Assembly: GCA_963828715.1 (NCBI GenBank)
Contig: CAWHFX010000022.1
Coordinates: 124,001 to 188,000, forward strand
Reading direction: 5' to 3'
Source of the DNA: JAQGMV01 sp963828715
GTDB taxonomy: Bacteria; Pseudomonadota; Gammaproteobacteria; Burkholderiales; SG8-41
DNA: 64,000 nucleotides
The notes under the pieces are model-generated. The model ran no database searches, was not told the DNA's origin, and saw nothing but the letters and a program-made list of their open reading frames with translations. The position numbers and the translations under genes were made by a program. Of this stretch, positions 1 through 9,047 are shown piece by piece (the stretch's first letter is position 1; every line of letters begins with the position of its first letter).

Positions 1-1048
1 CATAGGCGGACGTAAGCCGCTCTACAGCGCCGGCGTCGAGCAGTCGGCGCTCGGCCAGTACGGGCAGGATACCGAGCGTCGGCTGACTCCTCAGGGCCGA
101 GTCGCGGCCGCCCCGGATCAATTGGAAGAGCTGGACGATGAACTCGATCTCCCGTATGCCGCCGGGGCCGAGCTTGATGTTCTCGGCGATGTCGCGACGC
201 GCGACTTCCATGCGCACCTGCCGATGCAGATCGCGCATCGATTCGAACGCGCTGTAATCGAGGTGGCGCCTGAAGACGAAGGGTCGGACGAGATCCACCA
301 GCTCGCGGCCGCGCTCGCCCGTGAGAACGCGCGCCTTGATCCAGGCGTAGCGCTCCCATTCACGTCCCTGTGTGATCAGATACTGCTCCAGCATGTCGAA
401 GCTCGCGACCAGCGGTCCGCTCTCCCCGTACGGCCGCAATCGCAGGTCGACCCGGAACACGTAGCCGTCCTCGGTGAGTTCCGACAGCGCCGGCGTCAAT
501 CGGCGCGCCAGCCGCGTGAAGAATTCGTGATTGCTGATCGCACGTGCCCCGTCGGTCTCGCCTTCTTCGGGATACACGTAGATGAGGTCGATGTCCGAAG
601 AGACATTGAGCTCCGCACCGCCGAGCTTGCCCATGCCCACGACGTGCAGCGCCTGCGGCGTGCCGGACTGCTCGCCGCGCGGCTCGCCATAAGACGCCGC
701 GAGCTCCGCGTGCACGTCCGCGGTTGCGCTCGAAAGCGCGAGCTCCGCGAGCGAGGTCGACGTTGCGACGACTTCTGCAAGATCGGCATGTCCGGCGAGA
801 TCGCGCGCAATCAGGACCGCCATCACTTCTTTGCGTACGATACGCAGCGCGCGAGTCACCGAATCACCAAGCGCCCGCAGCGCTGCGAAGCGCGCGTGCA
901 TCGCGCGCGGCGTGAGAGGACGGTCCGGCACGATACGCGAAGGGAGATCCGGGTCCGCAGCGATCAGTCGGCGCAGGTAGCGGCTGAAGCGGCAGGCATC
1001 CTCGAGCGCGGCAGTCGCATTTCGTGAAGACGTATCCATCGATTTCAT
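1..1048 (-). CDS. glnE: Glutamine synthetase adenylyltransferase/deadenylylase, N-terminal half (runs off window start)
   Basis: GlnE switches glutamine synthetase on and off by removing or adding AMP on a tyrosine in response to PII. About 349 codons are visible and stay open to the window edge, so only the N-terminal (deadenylylating) half is present. The reverse-strand frame shows the nucleotidyltransferase signature GMGKLGG at about residue 138, followed by SSDIDLIY with the two metal-binding aspartates near 152 and 154. Further on comes KLGPGGIREIEFIVQLFQLI, typical of the family. I chose the ATG at 1048; an in-frame ATG lies at 1039. It diverges from the yhdP gene with about 78 bp between starts. 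The N-terminus is somewhat shorter than in enteric GlnE. The family call is secure, the exact start less so. Confidence 0.93.
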   Translation of the reverse strand, partial: MKSMDTSSRNATAALEDACRFSRYLRRLIAADPDLPSRIVPDRPLTPRAMHARFAALRALGDSVTRALRIVRKEVMAVLIARDLAGHADLAEVVATSTSLAELALSSATADVHAELAASYGEPRGEQSGTPQALHVVGMGKLGGAELNVSSDIDLIYVYPEEGETDGARAISNHEFFTRLARRLTPALSELTEDGYVFRVDLRLRPYGESGPLVASFDMLEQYLITQGREWERYAWIKARVLTGERGRELVDLVRPFVFRRHLDYSAFESMRDLHRQVRMEVARRDIAENIKLGPGGIREIEFIVQLFQLIRGGRDSALRSQPTLGILPVLAERRLLDAGAVERLTSAY

Positions 1049-1126
1049 GCTGTGCTCTGAAATGACTCGGATTACAATCGCTAAATCATTGTTCGACTAC
1101 TCATTTTAGGTACTACAGTCAAAAAC

Positions 1127-4100
1127 GTGTCCCTGGCCGGTGCGCTGCGTTGGATCAAGACCAGCTCGATCCGGACCACCCATGCTTTCGCCTGGACTGC
1201 GACGGTAATCGGTCTCGTCTGCGCAGCCACCGTCTTGTCGCTGCGCTACTGGATCCTTCCCAACATCGATTCCTACCGCGATGACATTGCGGCCGCGCTG
1301 AGCCGCGCGGCGCACGCACGGATCACGATCGGCCACGTTGCGGGCGAGTGGGAGGGATACCGACCCTACCTGAAGCTCGAGAACGTCATCGTCTACGGCA
1401 GCACCGGCGAGCCTGCGCTCGAGCTCGCGCGCGTCGAAGGTACGCTCTCATGGCGGATGCTGCTCACCGGCGGTATTGAGTTTCACGCACTGGATATCTA
1501 CCGCCCGACGCTGCAACTGCAGCGCGACGAGAACGGTGCAATTTCGGTCGGCGGCCTCGAAGTGAAGTCGGACTCACGAGGCGCGGGCTTCGGCGAGTGG
1601 GTACTGCAACAGCCCGATCTCGAGGTGCACGATGCCGTCGTGTCATGGACCGACGCACTTCGGCGGGCGCCCACGCTCGAGCTCACCGCAGTGAATCTTC
1701 AGATCATCAACCGCGCACGGCGTCATCGCTTCGGCGTGCGTGCGGTGCCGCCGCCGGAGATCGGCACAGCGATCGACATCCGGGGCGATCTGCGGGGCCC
1801 GCTCGACGAGGTATTGTCGCGCTGGAACGGAAACGTCTTCATCCGGCTCGATCAGGCCGATTTTGCCGCATGGAGAACCTGGCTCAGCATGCCGGTCGAT
1901 CTCATGCATGGCGCCGGTGCGGCGCGCGTATGGCTGACGTTCGCGCGGGACGAGCTTACCGAAGCGATCGCCGATCTCACGCTGAGCGACGTGCGTGCCC
2001 GCTTGCGCCATGATCTGCCCGTGCTCCAGCTCGGGCGCATGAACGGACGCGTGGCGTGGCGCACACTGTCTTCCGGTTTCGAGTTTTCGACGGCCCGATT
2101 GTTGCTCACGAGCGGCGGTACCGCGCTGGCACCGGCGGATTTCCTGCTCCGATATGCGCCGGATCGCAATGGCACCGAACAGGGCGAGCTGCGCGCGAAT
2201 ACGCTCAATCTGGCGCCCGTCGTGACGCTGGCTGACGCACTCCCGCTCGAGAACGATCTGCGCAAACAACTGCAGGCCTATTCTCCGCGCGGGGTGCTGC
2301 ACGATGTGGTGATCAGATGGAAGGGCGACTGGCCGGCCCCCCAGCAGTACAGCGTGCGCGGCCGATTCGAGTCGCTCGCGATCAATCGGGTTGGAAACAT
2401 GCCCGGGTTGGCGGGCCTGTCCGGCAACGTGGACGCAACGGAGAAGGGCGGCACGCTCCATGTCACAGGACAGCGCGCCACGCTCGACATGCCGCGGGTG
2501 TTCGCGGAGCCACTCGTGGCTGATACGCTCACCGCCCAGGTCGGCTGGACGCTTTCACCACGCCGGGACGAGTTTCGCTTCAATAACGTGTCCTTCTCGA
2601 ACGCGGATGCCGCCGGCAACGTTTCGGGCAGCTACCGCGCGGCGCGCGAAGGCCACAGCGACATGGACATAACCGGGAGCCTTTCGCATGCCGATGCGCG
2701 GGGCCTCGCGCGCTACCTCCCGATCGCTGGTTTTCAGAAACTGCGCCCCTGGCTCCAGCGCTCGGTGCTCGCGGGGCATTCGAACGACGTGCGATTTCGT
2801 ATCAAAGGCAACGTTGACGAATTTCCGTTCAAGGATGAGAAGCGCGGCGTGCTCAATGTGACCGCGAAAGTGACCGGCGGAATTCTGGATTATGCCGAGC
2901 GCTGGCCACGTATCGAAAACATCGAGGGCGACCTGCAGTTTCGCAATACGCGCATGGAATTCACGGCTCGCGAGGCTTCGATTTACGGTGTGAAGCTTGC
3001 AAGAGTGCAGGGAGAGATACCGGACCTGAAAGCCGTGCCGGAGGTGTTGAGCGTCAATGGCGAAGCCGAAGGTCCCGCATCCGATTTCATTCAATTCATC
3101 GCGAACAGCCCGGTTGATGAGATGATTGACCGGTTTACCGACGGCGTTCAGGCAGACGGCCGAGGCCGGCTCACCATGTCGCTCACGCTGCCGGTATCAC
3201 AGCTTTACGCGACTAAAGTGTCCGGCGGGTATCAGTTCACCGCCAATCGCCTCGTCTTCGATCGCGCGTTCGCGCCGCTCGAACAGGCCAGCGGGCGTAT
3301 CGAGTTCACCGATCAGACAATCCGGGTGCCGGGCGTGACCGGCACTTTCCTGGGCGGCCCGCTTACGCTGAGCGCGACGAGCCAGCGCGACGGCGTGCGC
3401 ATCGCGCTGCAGGGTCGCGCGAATGCCGAAGTGGTCCGCAAACTTGGCGGGCCGTCCTGGACGGAACATCTGAAAGGCGTGACGGACTGGCACGGTGTGC
3501 TCACTCTGCACAAGAAGTTGGCCGACCTGGCGATCGAATCGAACTTGCAGGGCGTGAGCTCTGCGCTTCCCGCGCCGTTTGCAAAGACGGCAGGCGAGGT
3601 CGTGCCATTCCGGCTCGAGCGACGTCACACCGGCACGAATCAGGATCGCATCTCCTTCGTGTACGGCGATGTCGTGAAAGCGGAACTGGCGCGTGGCGGC
3701 GAGGGCAAGGAAATGGACATGCCTATCGAACGCGGCGCCGTGCGGCTGGGGCCTGGCGAAGTGGGTGATCTCGACAAGCCGGGTCTGTGGATCCGCGGTA
3801 CCCTGCGTGAAGTCGACTTCGACGAATGGCTTGCCCTCACCCGCAGCGCAGACGAAGGATCGAGCGTGACGCTCGGAGGCGTCGACGTGAAGCTCGGCGA
3901 GGTCGATTTCTTCGGCCGCCGTTTCCACGAGCTCGCCGTTACGGCCGCCCCGCAAGGTGGGGCCACGCAGGTCACTCTCGCCGGACGCGAGCTGGAAGGT
4001 ACGGCGACGTGGCGCGCCGAAGGTAAAGGGCGGCTGAGTGCGCGATTCAAGAAGCTTGCGCTGATCGCGCCTGAAGCCAAGGACAGACCCGAGCAGCTGA

Positions 4101-4957
4101 AATCCGTCAACCCCAAACCGCAGGAGTTACCTGACCTCGACATCATCATCGACCAGTTTCAGCATGGACAAAAACAGCTTGGGCGGCTCGAGCTCAACGC
4201 CGTTGCCCAGGACCGTGACTGGAAAATCGAGAAGCTTCGCATCGCGAATGAGGATGCCGTGCTGACGGCCGACGGCGTCTGGCAGTCGTGGCTTACGCAG
4301 CCACGCACCCAGGTCAATGTGCGAATGGACGTGATGGACATCGGCAAAGCCCTCATGCGCTGGGGTAAGCCGCCCGGCATCCGTCGCGGCACGGCCAAAG
4401 TCGAAGGCCATCTCGCCTGGTCGGGCAGTCCACAGGAATTCGACTATCCGACACTCGCCGGACAGGTCGTCATCGACGCGAGCAACGGACAGTTCGTGAA
4501 GCTGGACCCCGGGCTGGCGAAACTGCTCGGGGTCGTTTCGCTGCAGTCCCTGCCACGCCGGCTTTCCCTCGATTTTCGCGATGTCTTTAGCGAAGGCTTC
4601 GCGTTCGACAGCATCATGGCGTCCGTCAGGATCGATCGGGGGATTGCCTCGACCGAAAACTTCCTGATGCAGGGTCCTTCCGCCCGGGTCGCCATGTCAG
4701 GCGACGTCGACATCGCGAACGAAACGCAGAAGCTGCGTGTGCGCGTGACGCCGCACATTTCCGACAGCGTGTCCATCGCCGGCGCGCTGATCGGCGGTCC
4801 CGTAGCGGGCGTCGCGGCGTTTCTCGCACAGAAAGTGCTTAAGGATCCTCTCGAGCAACTCGTCTCGTTCGAATACAACGTGACGGGTAACTGGTCCGAT
4901 CCACAGGTTTCGAAGGTTGAGCGTCCGCCAGTCGCAGCGAACGAAAACGTCCCATGA
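1127..4957 (+). CDS. yhdP: YhdP family AsmA-like envelope protein (TIGR02099)
   Basis: This is a very large (1276 aa) envelope protein of the YhdP/AsmA-like group, which bridges inner and outer membrane and is linked to phospholipid transport and outer-membrane permeability. One N-terminal membrane segment lies at about residues 18-40 (WTATVIGLVCAATVLSLRYW). The rest is a long periplasmic region of repeating beta-rich segments, including a block with EGYRPYLKLENVIVYG. Length and architecture match the family (about 1270 aa). The start is GTG at 1127, since no ATG in this frame lies nearer the conserved N-terminus. The next three genes follow closely on the same strand, the usual betaproteobacterial order yhdP - nit - tldD. 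No frame problem is seen. Confidence 0.92.
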   Translation: MSLAGALRWIKTSSIRTTHAFAWTATVIGLVCAATVLSLRYWILPNIDSYRDDIAAALSRAAHARITIGHVAGEWEGYRPYLKLENVIVYGSTGEPALELARVEGTLSWRMLLTGGIEFHALDIYRPTLQLQRDENGAISVGGLEVKSDSRGAGFGEWVLQQPDLEVHDAVVSWTDALRRAPTLELTAVNLQIINRARRHRFGVRAVPPPEIGTAIDIRGDLRGPLDEVLSRWNGNVFIRLDQADFAAWRTWLSMPVDLMHGAGAARVWLTFARDELTEAIADLTLSDVRARLRHDLPVLQLGRMNGRVAWRTLSSGFEFSTARLLLTSGGTALAPADFLLRYAPDRNGTEQGELRANTLNLAPVVTLADALPLENDLRKQLQAYSPRGVLHDVVIRWKGDWPAPQQYSVRGRFESLAINRVGNMPGLAGLSGNVDATEKGGTLHVTGQRATLDMPRVFAEPLVADTLTAQVGWTLSPRRDEFRFNNVSFSNADAAGNVSGSYRAAREGHSDMDITGSLSHADARGLARYLPIAGFQKLRPWLQRSVLAGHSNDVRFRIKGNVDEFPFKDEKRGVLNVTAKVTGGILDYAERWPRIENIEGDLQFRNTRMEFTAREASIYGVKLARVQGEIPDLKAVPEVLSVNGEAEGPASDFIQFIANSPVDEMIDRFTDGVQADGRGRLTMSLTLPVSQLYATKVSGGYQFTANRLVFDRAFAPLEQASGRIEFTDQTIRVPGVTGTFLGGPLTLSATSQRDGVRIALQGRANAEVVRKLGGPSWTEHLKGVTDWHGVLTLHKKLADLAIESNLQGVSSALPAPFAKTAGEVVPFRLERRHTGTNQDRISFVYGDVVKAELARGGEGKEMDMPIERGAVRLGPGEVGDLDKPGLWIRGTLREVDFDEWLALTRSADEGSSVTLGGVDVKLGEVDFFGRRFHELAVTAAPQGGATQVTLAGRELEGTATWRAEGKGRLSARFKKLALIAPEAKDRPEQLKSVNPKPQELPDLDIIIDQFQHGQKQLGRLELNAVAQDRDWKIEKLRIANEDAVLTADGVWQSWLTQPRTQVNVRMDVMDIGKALMRWGKPPGIRRGTAKVEGHLAWSGSPQEFDYPTLAGQVVIDASNGQFVKLDPGLAKLLGVVSLQSLPRRLSLDFRDVFSEGFAFDSIMASVRIDRGIASTENFLMQGPSARVAMSGDVDIANETQKLRVRVTPHISDSVSIAGALIGGPVAGVAAFLAQKVLKDPLEQLVSFEYNVTGNWSDPQVSKVERPPVAANENVP

Positions 4958-4972
4958 GAGTCCCGGAGTCAT

Positions 4973-5287
4973 GTGCGCTCGTGGCGCTGGCCCTCTGCGG
5001 CTACGGCCGTGCTTGCGCAGACGACCGACTTGCCGCCCGAGTTCTGGGACAGACCGCGTACTGCGAGCGTTCTGTTGTCACAGGAAAACGTGAAAAGCAT
5101 CGTAGCGGCCGCGCTCGCACAACCGGACGCGCAGATCCTGATACATCACGCGCGGGGGCAGGAGCCGCAGATCCAGGCCGAAGAGTTGCGCTCCTGGCTC
5201 GGCGCTCTCGCGATCGATACGCGCAGGATCGCTCTTCGCAACGATCTCGGCGCGGGTGCATCCATCAAGATGGAAGTCATGCCATGA
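4973..5287 (+). CDS. Small exported protein of unknown function
   Basis: This is a 104-aa protein I do not recognise by name. It begins at a GTG, has a short basic, Ala-rich leader ending near AVLAQ that could be a signal peptide, and then a compact domain containing FWDRPRTASVLL, ILIHHARG and AEELRSWLGALAID. These features suggest a small alpha/beta domain of a kind I associate with short genes next to yhdP in related bacteria. Its stop overlaps the start of the amidase gene (ATGA at 5284-5287), so it is very likely translated as part of the yhdP - nit - tldD operon. Another frame starting at 4954 looks signal-peptide-like but its downstream part does not read like protein. Function unknown. 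Confidence 0.6.
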   Translation: MRSWRWPSAATAVLAQTTDLPPEFWDRPRTASVLLSQENVKSIVAAALAQPDAQILIHHARGQEPQIQAEELRSWLGALAIDTRRIALRNDLGAGASIKMEVMP

Positions 5288-6192
5288 CCAACAGATACTA
5301 TCCCGCAGACGCGAGCGGCGAGCGCGTATCGGAGACGGTGAGAACACGTCCCGCGGACACGAGCGGCGAACGCGTGTACGAAACGCGGCCACGCGCGCGG
5401 GTGGCGGCCGTACAGATGGTGTCGGGTCCCGAGGTTGGACCGAACCTGCGTGAAGCCGAGCGCCTGATCGAGGAGGCGGCCGCGCGGGGCGCTGAGCTCG
5501 TTGCGCTGCCAGAGTATTTTCCGATCATGGGCATGAACGAGCGCGACAAGGTGAGGGTGCGCGAGGAGGAAGGCAGCGGGCCGATTCAGGATTTCCTCGC
5601 GAGCACGGCACGGCGGCTCAAAATCTGGATCGTCGGCGGTTCGGTCCCGCTCGTGGCGTCGACATCCGACAAGGTCCGCAACACGAGTCTCGTGTTCGAT
5701 CACACCGGCAGACGTGTCGCGCGCTACGACAAGATCCACCTGTTCTGGTTCGAAATGGGCGCCGAAAGCTATTCGGAGCCGCGCACGATCGAAGCGGGAA
5801 AGGACGTGGTCGTCTTCGAGTCGCCTTTCGGGCGCATCGGGCTGTCGATCTGCTACGACCTGCGTTTCCCGGAGCTCTACCGTGCCATGAAGGACGTCGA
5901 TCTCATACTCGCGCCCTCCGCGTTCACAGCCACGACAGGCAAGGCGCATTGGGAGACGCTGATCCGTGCGCGTGCGATCGAGAACCTCGCGTACGTCCTT
6001 GCCCCGGCCCAGGGCGGCCATCACGCGAACGGCCGCGAAACGAACGGCGACTCGATGCTGGTGGACCCATGGGGCGTGATCGCGGATCGCCTGCCGCGTG
6101 GGCCCGGCGTGGTCGTTGGCGACATCGACCGTGAACGCCTGGCGCAGTTACGCAAGAGCCTGCCTGCGCTGGAGCACCGCACACTGCGGTAA
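5284..6192 (+). CDS. Carbon-nitrogen hydrolase (Nit/YafV-type omega-amidase or deaminated-glutathione amidase)
   Basis: This is a nitrilase-superfamily amidohydrolase of about 302 aa. The catalytic triad is visible: Glu77 in LPEYF, Lys150 in RYDKIHLFW and Cys190 in LSICYDLRFPELYR. The last motif and HLFW are typical of the Nit1/Nit2 branch that hydrolyses deaminated glutathione or omega-amides. It sits between yhdP and tldD, the common position of this gene in betaproteobacteria. The start is the ATG that overlaps the preceding stop. The first 36 residues are unusual: a 16-residue near-duplicate (PADASGERVSET, then PADTSGERVYET) precedes the normal domain start at RARVAAVQM. That segment could be a recent tandem duplication, or the true start could be further in. 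Confidence 0.9.
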   Translation: MTNRYYPADASGERVSETVRTRPADTSGERVYETRPRARVAAVQMVSGPEVGPNLREAERLIEEAAARGAELVALPEYFPIMGMNERDKVRVREEEGSGPIQDFLASTARRLKIWIVGGSVPLVASTSDKVRNTSLVFDHTGRRVARYDKIHLFWFEMGAESYSEPRTIEAGKDVVVFESPFGRIGLSICYDLRFPELYRAMKDVDLILAPSAFTATTGKAHWETLIRARAIENLAYVLAPAQGGHHANGRETNGDSMLVDPWGVIADRLPRGPGVVVGDIDRERLAQLRKSLPALEHRTLR

Positions 6193-6274
6193 GCCGCCGT
6201 CGGGCTGCGGCCCGCAACTTTGACATCGGCTGACTGTCTTCTCATTAATCATCTACGTTGAATCGAGCCGCCAC

Positions 6275-7762
6275 GTGAACGAACGAATCCAGACGCAAGT
6301 CCACAATCCCCTGACCGCGACTCTGCTCGAGGCGCCACTCATCACGGCGCAGGAGGTTCTGCTCGAACCCTATGCGCTGAACGATCAGCGCCTGCAGACG
6401 GTGTTCGGCCAGATCATGTCTCACCGCGTCGACTACGCCGATCTCTATTTCCAGTACAGCCGCAGCGAGTCGTGGAGCCTCGAGGAAGGCATCGTCAAGT
6501 CCGGCAGCTTCAACATCGACCAGGGCGTCGGCGTGCGGGCCGTAAGCGGTGAAAAAACGGCTTTCGCGTATTCCGACGACATCAGTCTCAATGCGCTCAT
6601 TGCGGCCGCCGAGGCGACACGGGCGATCGCGCGCGCCGGCCAGAGCGCCGGCGTGCAGGTCGTCAAGCGCGGCACCGGCCGCGATCTCTACTCGCGCACC
6701 GATCCGCTGCCCAGCCTCAAAGACCAGGAGAAAGTGGCGCTGCTCGAACGCGTGGAACGCTACGCCCGCTCGCTCGACAATCGCGTCACGCAGGTCATGG
6801 CCTCGCTCGGGGGGGAATATGAAGTGGTGCTGGTCGCGCGCTCGGACGGTCTTCTCAGCGCGGATGTGCGCCCGCTCGTGCGCCTGTCGATCCAGGTGAT
6901 CGTCGAGAGCAACGGCAGACGCGAGCAGGGCAGCTCGGGCGGCGGCGGCCGTTTCGACTACGGCTACTTTACCGATGACATACTGCAGGATTACGCGCGC
7001 AAGGCGGTGCATCAGGCGATCGTGAATCTCGACGCGCGCCCCGCACCGGCGGGTCCGATGACCGTCGTGCTCGGGCCGGGCTGGCCCGGCGTGCTGCTGC
7101 ACGAAGCGGTCGGTCACGGGCTCGAAGGCGATTTCAACCGCAAGGGCACCTCGGTTTTCAGTGGGCGCATCGGCGAGCGCGTTGCTGCCCCCGGTGTCAC
7201 GGTAGTGGATGACGGCACCATCGCGCGGCGGCGCGGCTCGCTCAACGTCGATGACGAAGGCAACCCGACGCAGCACAACGTGCTGATCGAGAACGGCGTG
7301 CTGCGCGGCTATCTCCAGGACAGCCTCAACGCACGTCTCATGGGCGTGAAGCCCACGGGCAACGGCCGCAGAGAGTCGTATGCGCATATCCCGATGCCGC
7401 GCATGACCAATACGTTCATGCTCGACGGCGACAAGGATCCGCAGGAGATCATCGCGTCGGTGAAGAACGGGCTCTACGCCGTGAATTTCGGCGGCGGTCA
7501 GGTGGACATCACCAACGGCAAGTTCGTCTTTTCCGCGTCGGAGGCGTACGTCATCGAAAACGGCAAGGTGACCTATCCGGTCAAAGGCGCCACGCTCATC
7601 GGAAACGGACCCGACGCGCTGACGCGGGTCGCCATGATCGGCAACGACATGGCGCTCGACACCGGCGTCGGTACGTGCGGCAAGGAAGGGCAGAGCGTGC
7701 CCGTCGGCGTCGGCCAGCCGACGCTGCGCATCGATGCGCTCACCGTAGGCGGTACCGTGTAA
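6275..7762 (+). CDS. tldD: Metalloprotease TldD
   Basis: TldD forms a heterodimer with TldE/PmbA that degrades unfolded peptides and processes some ribosomally made peptides. The 495-aa protein contains the zinc motif HEAVGHGLEGD at about residues 276-286. It ends with the conserved Gly/Asp-rich segment (LIGNGPDALTRV, GTCGKEGQSVPVGVGQPTLRI) typical of TldD. Length is close to the 480 aa usual for the family. It is the last gene of the yhdP - small protein - nit - tldD set, starting 82 bp after nit. A palindromic repeat (7765-7804) follows the stop immediately. tldE is not in this window. Confidence 0.95.
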   Translation: MNERIQTQVHNPLTATLLEAPLITAQEVLLEPYALNDQRLQTVFGQIMSHRVDYADLYFQYSRSESWSLEEGIVKSGSFNIDQGVGVRAVSGEKTAFAYSDDISLNALIAAAEATRAIARAGQSAGVQVVKRGTGRDLYSRTDPLPSLKDQEKVALLERVERYARSLDNRVTQVMASLGGEYEVVLVARSDGLLSADVRPLVRLSIQVIVESNGRREQGSSGGGGRFDYGYFTDDILQDYARKAVHQAIVNLDARPAPAGPMTVVLGPGWPGVLLHEAVGHGLEGDFNRKGTSVFSGRIGERVAAPGVTVVDDGTIARRRGSLNVDDEGNPTQHNVLIENGVLRGYLQDSLNARLMGVKPTGNGRRESYAHIPMPRMTNTFMLDGDKDPQEIIASVKNGLYAVNFGGGQVDITNGKFVFSASEAYVIENGKVTYPVKGATLIGNGPDALTRVAMIGNDMALDTGVGTCGKEGQSVPVGVGQPTLRIDALTVGGTV

Positions 7763-7764
7763 GG

Positions 7765-7804
7765 GGGCGGCGCTCGCCTTCGGCTCGGGCCTGGCCGCCC
7801 TACG
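7765..7804. repeat. REP-like palindrome, copy 1 (inverse orientation)
   Basis: The short GC-rich palindrome has outer arms GGGCGGC (7765-7771) and GCCGCCC (7794-7800) around a core reading CGCCTTCGGCTCGGGCCTGG. The same core occurs in the opposite orientation at 10971-11006 and 11095-11133. All three copies lie between genes or at a gene end. This is seen directly; calling it REP-like is inference. Placed right after tldD it may also act as a transcript end. Confidence 0.7.
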
Positions 7805-7877
7805 GGCCTCCCTTCGTCGCGTGTCGGACGGCAAGCCCGACACGCTGCTAGCGTAGGCGATCGGCGCCATCGGGAAG

Positions 7878-7883
7878 TATAAT
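7878..7883 (+). promoter_or_regulatory. Candidate -10 box for aroG
   Basis: A perfect TATAAT lies 26 bp before the aroG ATG. No convincing -35 element is found at the usual distance, so this is a candidate only. Confidence 0.4.
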
Positions 7884-7908
7884 CCCCTGATTTCAACGGG
7901 TTGCCGCT

Positions 7909-8982
7909 ATGCAGTACAGGACAGACGATCTGCGCATCAAAGAAATCAAGGAGCTCACGCCGCCTTCGCACGTGCTGCGTGAATTCGGCCTTACCGAGAA
8001 GGCCGCGAAGACCGTATCCGAGACGCGGCAGGAAATTCACCGGGTGCTGCACGGGGCCGACGACCGGCTCGTGGTGATCGCCGGGCCGTGCTCGATTCAT
8101 GACGTGAAGGCGGCCAAGGAGTACGCCGCCCGGCTTGCGGGCTTGCGTCAGAAGCTCGGCCGCGACCTCCTGATCGTCATGCGCGTCTACTTCGAAAAGC
8201 CGCGCACGACCGTCGGCTGGAAAGGTCTCATCAACGACCCGCGGCTCGACGGCAGCTTCAGTATCAACGAAGGGCTGCGCGTTGCGCGGCAGCTCCTGCT
8301 CGACCTCAACGAGTCCGGCGTGCCAGTCGGGTGCGAGTTCCTCGACATGATTACGCCGCAGTACATCGCGGACCTCGTGTCCTGGGGCGCTATCGGTGCG
8401 CGCACGACGGAAAGCCAGGTTCATCGGGAGCTCGCATCGGGCCTCTCGTGCCCGGTCGGATTCAAGAACGGCACCGATGGCAACATCCGCATCGCCGTCG
8501 ATGCAATCCGGGCTGCGCAGGCGCCTCATCATTTCCTGTCGGTCACGAAAGGCGGGCATTCCGCGATCGTTTCGACGACTGGAAACGAGGATTGCCACAT
8601 CATCCTGCGCGGCGGAAAGGCGCCGAACTACGATGCAGCAAACGTCGATGCCGCAGCGAAGGGCCTTGCCGAGGCCGGCATGGCTGCGCGGGTGATGATC
8701 GATTTCAGCCACGGCAACAGCAGCAAGAATCCGCAGAAGCAGGTGGATGTCGGGCACGACGTCGCCGGTCAGATCGGTCAGGGAGATGAGCGCATCTTCG
8801 GTATCATGCTGGAGAGTCATCTCAAACCGGGGCGGCAGGATCTGCTTCCGGGCAAAGCGCTGCAGTACGGGGTCAGCATCACCGATGGCTGCATTGGCTG
8901 GGAAGACACGCAGGCGCTGCTGGAACGGACTGCTGAAGCCGTGCGCAAGCGACGCGTAAAAGCCGAGGCTGAGGCCGAGTAG
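7909..8982 (+). CDS. aroG: 3-deoxy-7-phosphoheptulonate synthase, class I (AroF/AroG/AroH type)
   Basis: This enzyme catalyses the first step of aromatic amino acid synthesis: phosphoenolpyruvate plus erythrose 4-phosphate gives DAHP. The 357-aa protein matches class I enzymes in length. It shows VIAGPCSIHD near residues 56-65, the MRVYFEKPRTTVGWKG segment, the LNDP-like INDPRLDGSF, a SHGNSSKNP motif that helps form the metal and phosphate site, and GVSITDGCIGWEDT near the C-terminus. The specificity (Phe, Tyr or Trp feedback) cannot be told from sequence inspection. It is monocistronic by spacing, with a TATAAT just upstream. The gene order after tldD is normal for betaproteobacteria. Confidence 0.95.
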   Translation: MQYRTDDLRIKEIKELTPPSHVLREFGLTEKAAKTVSETRQEIHRVLHGADDRLVVIAGPCSIHDVKAAKEYAARLAGLRQKLGRDLLIVMRVYFEKPRTTVGWKGLINDPRLDGSFSINEGLRVARQLLLDLNESGVPVGCEFLDMITPQYIADLVSWGAIGARTTESQVHRELASGLSCPVGFKNGTDGNIRIAVDAIRAAQAPHHFLSVTKGGHSAIVSTTGNEDCHIILRGGKAPNYDAANVDAAAKGLAEAGMAARVMIDFSHGNSSKNPQKQVDVGHDVAGQIGQGDERIFGIMLESHLKPGRQDLLPGKALQYGVSITDGCIGWEDTQALLERTAEAVRKRRVKAEAEAE

Positions 8983-9047
8983 CTCCCGAGGCGCTTCCGG
9001 TCGAAACCGACGCGCTTCGCAGGAATCCCTCAGCCGACTCAACTCGC

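Noticed and set aside
1643..2461. 272-codon open frame antisense to yhdP
   Set aside because: No signal, motif or ribosome site; yhdP is continuous across it.
6245..7870. 541-codon open frame on the minus strand
   Set aside because: It lies antisense to tldD and reads as Arg/Ala/His-rich sequence without motifs; a product of high-GC codon bias.
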